This document shows positions 61,454 through 64,000 of a DNA stretch of 64,000 nucleotides, piece by piece. A program made the translations under genes and the position numbers. The stretch is taken from the NCBI GenBank assembly GCA_046349875.1, contig JAXMBN010000001.1:1-64000 (forward strand), in the 5' to 3' direction. The stretch's first letter is position 1; every line of letters starts with the position of its first letter. The notes under the pieces were generated by a model. That model saw only the letters and a program-made list of their open reading frames with translations. It did not search any database and was not told the DNA's origin. This DNA comes from JAXMBN01 sp046349875. GTDB lineage: Bacteria > Planctomycetota > Planctomycetia > Pirellulales > Pirellulaceae.

Positions 61454-62818
61454 ATGAGTCCGCGTATGTCGCACAGCCTTTCCCAACGCATTTTTGATGA
61501 ACTCGATAACCTAGTCCTCATCGATCCCCATACGCATATCAATCCGCTTGAACCTGCTAGCCAAACGTTGGCTGACATTTTGGGCTATCACTATTACACC
61601 GAACTTGCCCACTCAGCCGGCCTTCCCAAAAACCGAATTGAAGAACCAGGAATCAGTCCCAAGGAAAAGGTGGGCCGCATCTTTGAAGGGCTGGCCCCCA
61701 TCAACAATACCATCCAGTGGTCATGGATGATCGAGCTATCACAAAAGCTCTTCGGTTTTCACGGCACTGCCATCGACGCTTCCAATTGGGAGTCGGTCTA
61801 CGATTTGGCTTTGACCAAAATGCAACAAGCCGATTGGGCCAATCAAGTTTTGCGTCAAAGCAAGATTGAAGCGGTCTTTCTCACCAACGACTTCGATGAT
61901 CCTTTGCAAGGTTTCGATACCCGGGTGTATATCCCTTGCTTGCGTACCGATGAACTCGTCTTCCACTTGGCTCGGCCTACGGTACGCCAACGGCTCGCCA
62001 AAGCAACTCACGTCGAACCCACCTCGCTAGCCGCGTATCGCGATTGCATTGGAAAACTCTTCGTTCACTTTCTCTCCAAAGGAGTGCGAGCCTGCGCGAT
62101 TTCGCTCCCTCCTTACTTCTCTCCACAACCGATATCGGTCCCAGTCGCGGAAACGGCCTTTCAACGATTGCTCGAACAAGGTGACCATACCGATTCGCAA
62201 GATCGCTTAACGATGGCCTATTGGACATTCTGGACTTTGGCGGAATATTGTGCAGAGTTTGGCTTGCCATTCGATCTCATGATCGGTGTCAATCGCCAGG
62301 TCTATCCTCAAGGTGTCTTCCAAGGGCAAGACCTTTACGATAGCCGCGTTTCCATGATTCAGTACGCCCCGTTGTTCAACGCATTCCCTCAGGTCTGCTT
62401 CCCTATCTCCGTCCTTGCCAGCGTCACCAATCAAGAACTGGTCGACTATGCATGGATCTTCCCCAACGTGGTCACCAATGGACATTGGTGGTACAGCAAC
62501 ACGCCAAGCTTTATCTATCGCGACTTGGCAGCAAGGCTCGAAGCCATTCCACGCACCAAGCAAATTGGATATTACAGCGACGCCTACAAGCTCGAATTCA
62601 CGCTTCCAAAGTTTGCCATGTACAAACGCGTTCTTTCGCGGGTCTTGGCGGACGAGTTTGTGGAGGATCGAGGATGGTCGGAAGAGCACGCAGTAAATTG
62701 GGCAAAGACATTCTTCGCGGAAACGTCGAACGCATCTTTCCCCATCGATAGCCGCGTGAGGAAACAGTCCAATTCACGCCCAGCGTCGCCGTATTTGCAT
62801 CGCGATGAAGAGAGATGA
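61454..62818 (+). CDS. Glucuronate isomerase (UxaC)-like amidohydrolase-fold protein
   Basis: A 454-residue protein of the amidohydrolase fold related to uronate isomerase. It begins with LVLIDPHTHINPLEP (HxH metal motif) and has NNTIQWSWMIELSQKLFGF, FLTNDFDDPLQGF, DLMIGVNRQVYPQG and GYYSDAYKLEFTLPKF near the end, resembling the UxaC pattern. Planctomycetes carry several such proteins annotated as glucuronate isomerase; whether this one acts on glucuronate, galacturonate or another sugar is not clear. An ATG four codons downstream (MSHSLSQRI) is an alternative start. No other uronate pathway gene lies nearby. Confidence 0.7.
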   Translation: MSPRMSHSLSQRIFDELDNLVLIDPHTHINPLEPASQTLADILGYHYYTELAHSAGLPKNRIEEPGISPKEKVGRIFEGLAPINNTIQWSWMIELSQKLFGFHGTAIDASNWESVYDLALTKMQQADWANQVLRQSKIEAVFLTNDFDDPLQGFDTRVYIPCLRTDELVFHLARPTVRQRLAKATHVEPTSLAAYRDCIGKLFVHFLSKGVRACAISLPPYFSPQPISVPVAETAFQRLLEQGDHTDSQDRLTMAYWTFWTLAEYCAEFGLPFDLMIGVNRQVYPQGVFQGQDLYDSRVSMIQYAPLFNAFPQVCFPISVLASVTNQELVDYAWIFPNVVTNGHWWYSNTPSFIYRDLAARLEAIPRTKQIGYYSDAYKLEFTLPKFAMYKRVLSRVLADEFVEDRGWSEEHAVNWAKTFFAETSNASFPIDSRVRKQSNSRPASPYLHRDEER

Positions 62819-63060
62819 TCTGAGCCGCGAGAGCATTGAACTCGATCGGCTTTCAAAGCAAGAAGCCTTGGTAACGGATCTCCACAAAATTGCCCAATTG
62901 CTCTATCGAACAAGGCATTAGGCGAGCCCTAACACCTTCTTGCTTGTTTATATGAGCGTCCTCGATGCAACTTATTCGCATGACGGTGACCTGCTGACAA
63001 CCATTAGATTTGCTGGAAATCTGCACATCCCTGGTGTTTTTCTCGGTACCATGCCTCCAC
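62819..63060. other. Intergenic region, no gene recognised
   Basis: Sequence between the UxaC-like gene and the operator of the COG0523 gene. No ORF with support, no tRNA; no clear terminator after the UxaC-like gene. Confidence 0.4.
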
Positions 63061-63112
63061 GCATATTGCACACGCGATCTACATGCATACAATGTGCAAA
63101 TGCAATATGCGA
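63061..63112 (+). promoter_or_regulatory. Promoter with flanking inverted repeats upstream of the COG0523 gene (putative metal-repressor operator)
   Basis: A perfect 10-base inverted repeat, CGCATATTGC (63061-63070) and GCAATATGCG (63103-63112), flanks TTGCAC (63067-63072) and TACAAT (63089-63094), spaced by 16 bases. The left arm overlaps the -35 box and the right arm lies just after the -10 box. A related TGCATACAATGTGCA sits in between (63084-63098). This layout fits a repressor operator. COG0523 metallochaperones are often controlled by Zur or Fur; the regulator here is not identified. Confidence 0.5.
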
Positions 63113-63133
63113 AGCCATTTGGAGGTTTAGAAA

Positions 63134-64000
63134 ATGGATGTCAACAATCGGTCGAAGCTACCTGTCACCATCCTTTCAGGGTTTCTTGGTGCGGGAAAAA
63201 CGACTTTGCTCAACCACATTCTCTCGAATCGAAGCGGCTTGAAAGTTGCCGTCATCGTCAACGATATGAGTGAAATCAATATCGATGCAAACCTGATCCG
63301 CAATGGCGAGGCAAATCTTTGCCGGTCCGAAGAACGATTGATCGAAATGACCAATGGATGCATCTGCTGCACACTGCGCGAGGATCTCTTAATCGAAGTA
63401 TCAAGGTTGGCACAGGAGGGTCGGTTCGACTATCTGCTCATTGAATCCACCGGAATCAGCGAACCACTGCCTGTAGCAGAGACATTTGCATTTGAAGATG
63501 AGCAAGGAGAAAGCCTTTCGAATTTGGCTTTTATCGACACCATGGTTACGGTCGTCGACGCATCTCAATTTTTGCGAGATTTTGGTTCATGGGAAGATCT
63601 TTCCGATCGACGCATGGGTTTGGACGAGAATGACAAACGCAACATCGTCGACCTGCTAGTCGACCAGGTCGAGTTTGCCAATGTCATTGTGGTCAACAAG
63701 ATTGACACGGTGTCACAAGAACAATGCGATCACCTCACTTCCCTCCTTCGTCGACTCACCCCTCGCGCCAGAATTGTGCACACCCAACGCGGAAAAGTTG
63801 CATTGAGCGATGTTTTGGGCACAGGGCTCTTTTCCCTTCAAGAGGCCGAATCCCATCCACAATGGCTCAGCATTCCTCGAGGGGACGAAGAGTCAGAAAC
63901 AGAGGAGTATGGTATCTCGAGCTTTGTGTATTCGGCTCGCCGTCCTTTCCATGCGCAACGCCTTTCCGAGGCGATTGACGATGGCTATGAGAACGGCCTC
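63134..64000 (+). CDS. COG0523 (CobW/ZigA) metallochaperone GTPase, 3' end outside the window
   Basis: The first 289 codons of a G3E GTPase that delivers metal, often zinc, to client enzymes. The P-loop is GFLGAGKTTLLNHIL, the metal-binding motif NGCICCTLREDLL (CxCC) is intact, Walker B is YLLIESTGISEPLPV and the guanine motif is VNKID. The C-terminal CobW_C domain begins near FVYSARRPFHAQRL and is cut off by the window end. The ATG has GGAGG eight bases upstream. An inverted repeat around the promoter suggests metal-dependent repression. Zinc-, cobalt- or iron-specific use cannot be told from the fragment. Confidence 0.95.
   Translation, partial: MDVNNRSKLPVTILSGFLGAGKTTLLNHILSNRSGLKVAVIVNDMSEINIDANLIRNGEANLCRSEERLIEMTNGCICCTLREDLLIEVSRLAQEGRFDYLLIESTGISEPLPVAETFAFEDEQGESLSNLAFIDTMVTVVDASQFLRDFGSWEDLSDRRMGLDENDKRNIVDLLVDQVEFANVIVVNKIDTVSQEQCDHLTSLLRRLTPRARIVHTQRGKVALSDVLGTGLFSLQEAESHPQWLSIPRGDEESETEEYGISSFVYSARRPFHAQRLSEAIDDGYENGL

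Overview
The window comes from a planctomycete, most likely Pirellulales/Pirellulaceae. The best evidence is the complete 16S rRNA gene at about 45802-47320. It has the planctomycete version of the 338 region (ACACCTACGGGTGGCTGC, 46117-46134) and a G in place of A in the conserved 5' end (AGGGTTTGATCCTGG). Protein content agrees: a DUF1598 protein, a DUF1559-like protein, EF-hand proteins with Gly-rich tails, a DWG-type Ser/Thr kinase with a long C-terminal helical repeat region, a PEP-CTERM protein, and a secretin carrying the planctomycete ADFQSLI...GGTDTI block.

Layout. 0-8.6 kb: a TolB-propeller/PA/M28/PDZ peptidase coupled to a small HMA-like lipoprotein, a 1211-residue secretin with its own terminator, and a DJ-1/PfpI protein. 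8.6-12.5 kb: a seven-EF-hand secreted protein, a Tat-exported sugar isomerase/epimerase-like protein and a XylR/AraC-type regulator. 12.7-14.9 kb: a tight operon thiL-tsaE-RluA-like with two ATGA overlaps. 14.9-18.8 kb: a LarA-like protein, an FtsQ-like protein, a MurB-like protein lacking the expected catalytic residues, and a thioredoxin-fold protein. 19.4-27.5 kb: a TIGR01777-type epimerase gene broken by four single-base indels, a PLP aminotransferase, comF, an FHA-GAF-histidine kinase, GTP-dependent PEP carboxykinase and a small hypothetical gene. 27.5-32.3 kb: an operon for a MacB-type exporter whose membrane fusion subunit ends in EF-hands, coupled to an SDR protein without Ser/Tyr catalytic residues. 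32.5-45.2 kb: pepA, a UbiD-family decarboxylase, a small lipoprotein, DUF1598, a frameshifted methyltransferase, a class IV aminotransferase (IlvE-like), a PEP-CTERM protein, an FmdB-type zinc ribbon, folE, a LON-domain protein, dcd and an AAA ATPase.

45.5-48 kb holds a single-gene rRNA unit: UP element, -35/-10, boxA, 16S gene, possible processing stem, and a strong terminator about 125 bp after the 16S 3' end. No 23S, 5S or tRNA follows, so the 16S gene is unlinked from 23S here. Right after the terminator lies a 26-bp tandem array of about 13.5 copies. 48-64 kb: two membrane proteins (one DUF1559-like), a large Ser/Thr kinase, a TonB-dependent receptor, an FHA-GGDEF diguanylate cyclase, a frameshifted UbiA/EboC-like gene, a SUMF1-fold protein without active-site cysteines, an O-antigen ligase-like protein, an HtrA-type protease, a glucuronate-isomerase-like protein, and the 5' part of a COG0523 (CobW/ZigA) metallochaperone behind an inverted-repeat operator.

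Two themes stand out. First, three genes carry seven indels in total, and in each case the protein can be followed across frames. This means recent gene decay or assembly error. Second, several proteins keep their fold but lack catalytic residues (MurB-like, SDR, SUMF1-like). I recognised no transposase, CRISPR array, tRNA or prophage. All family calls come from reading motifs; no database search was run.
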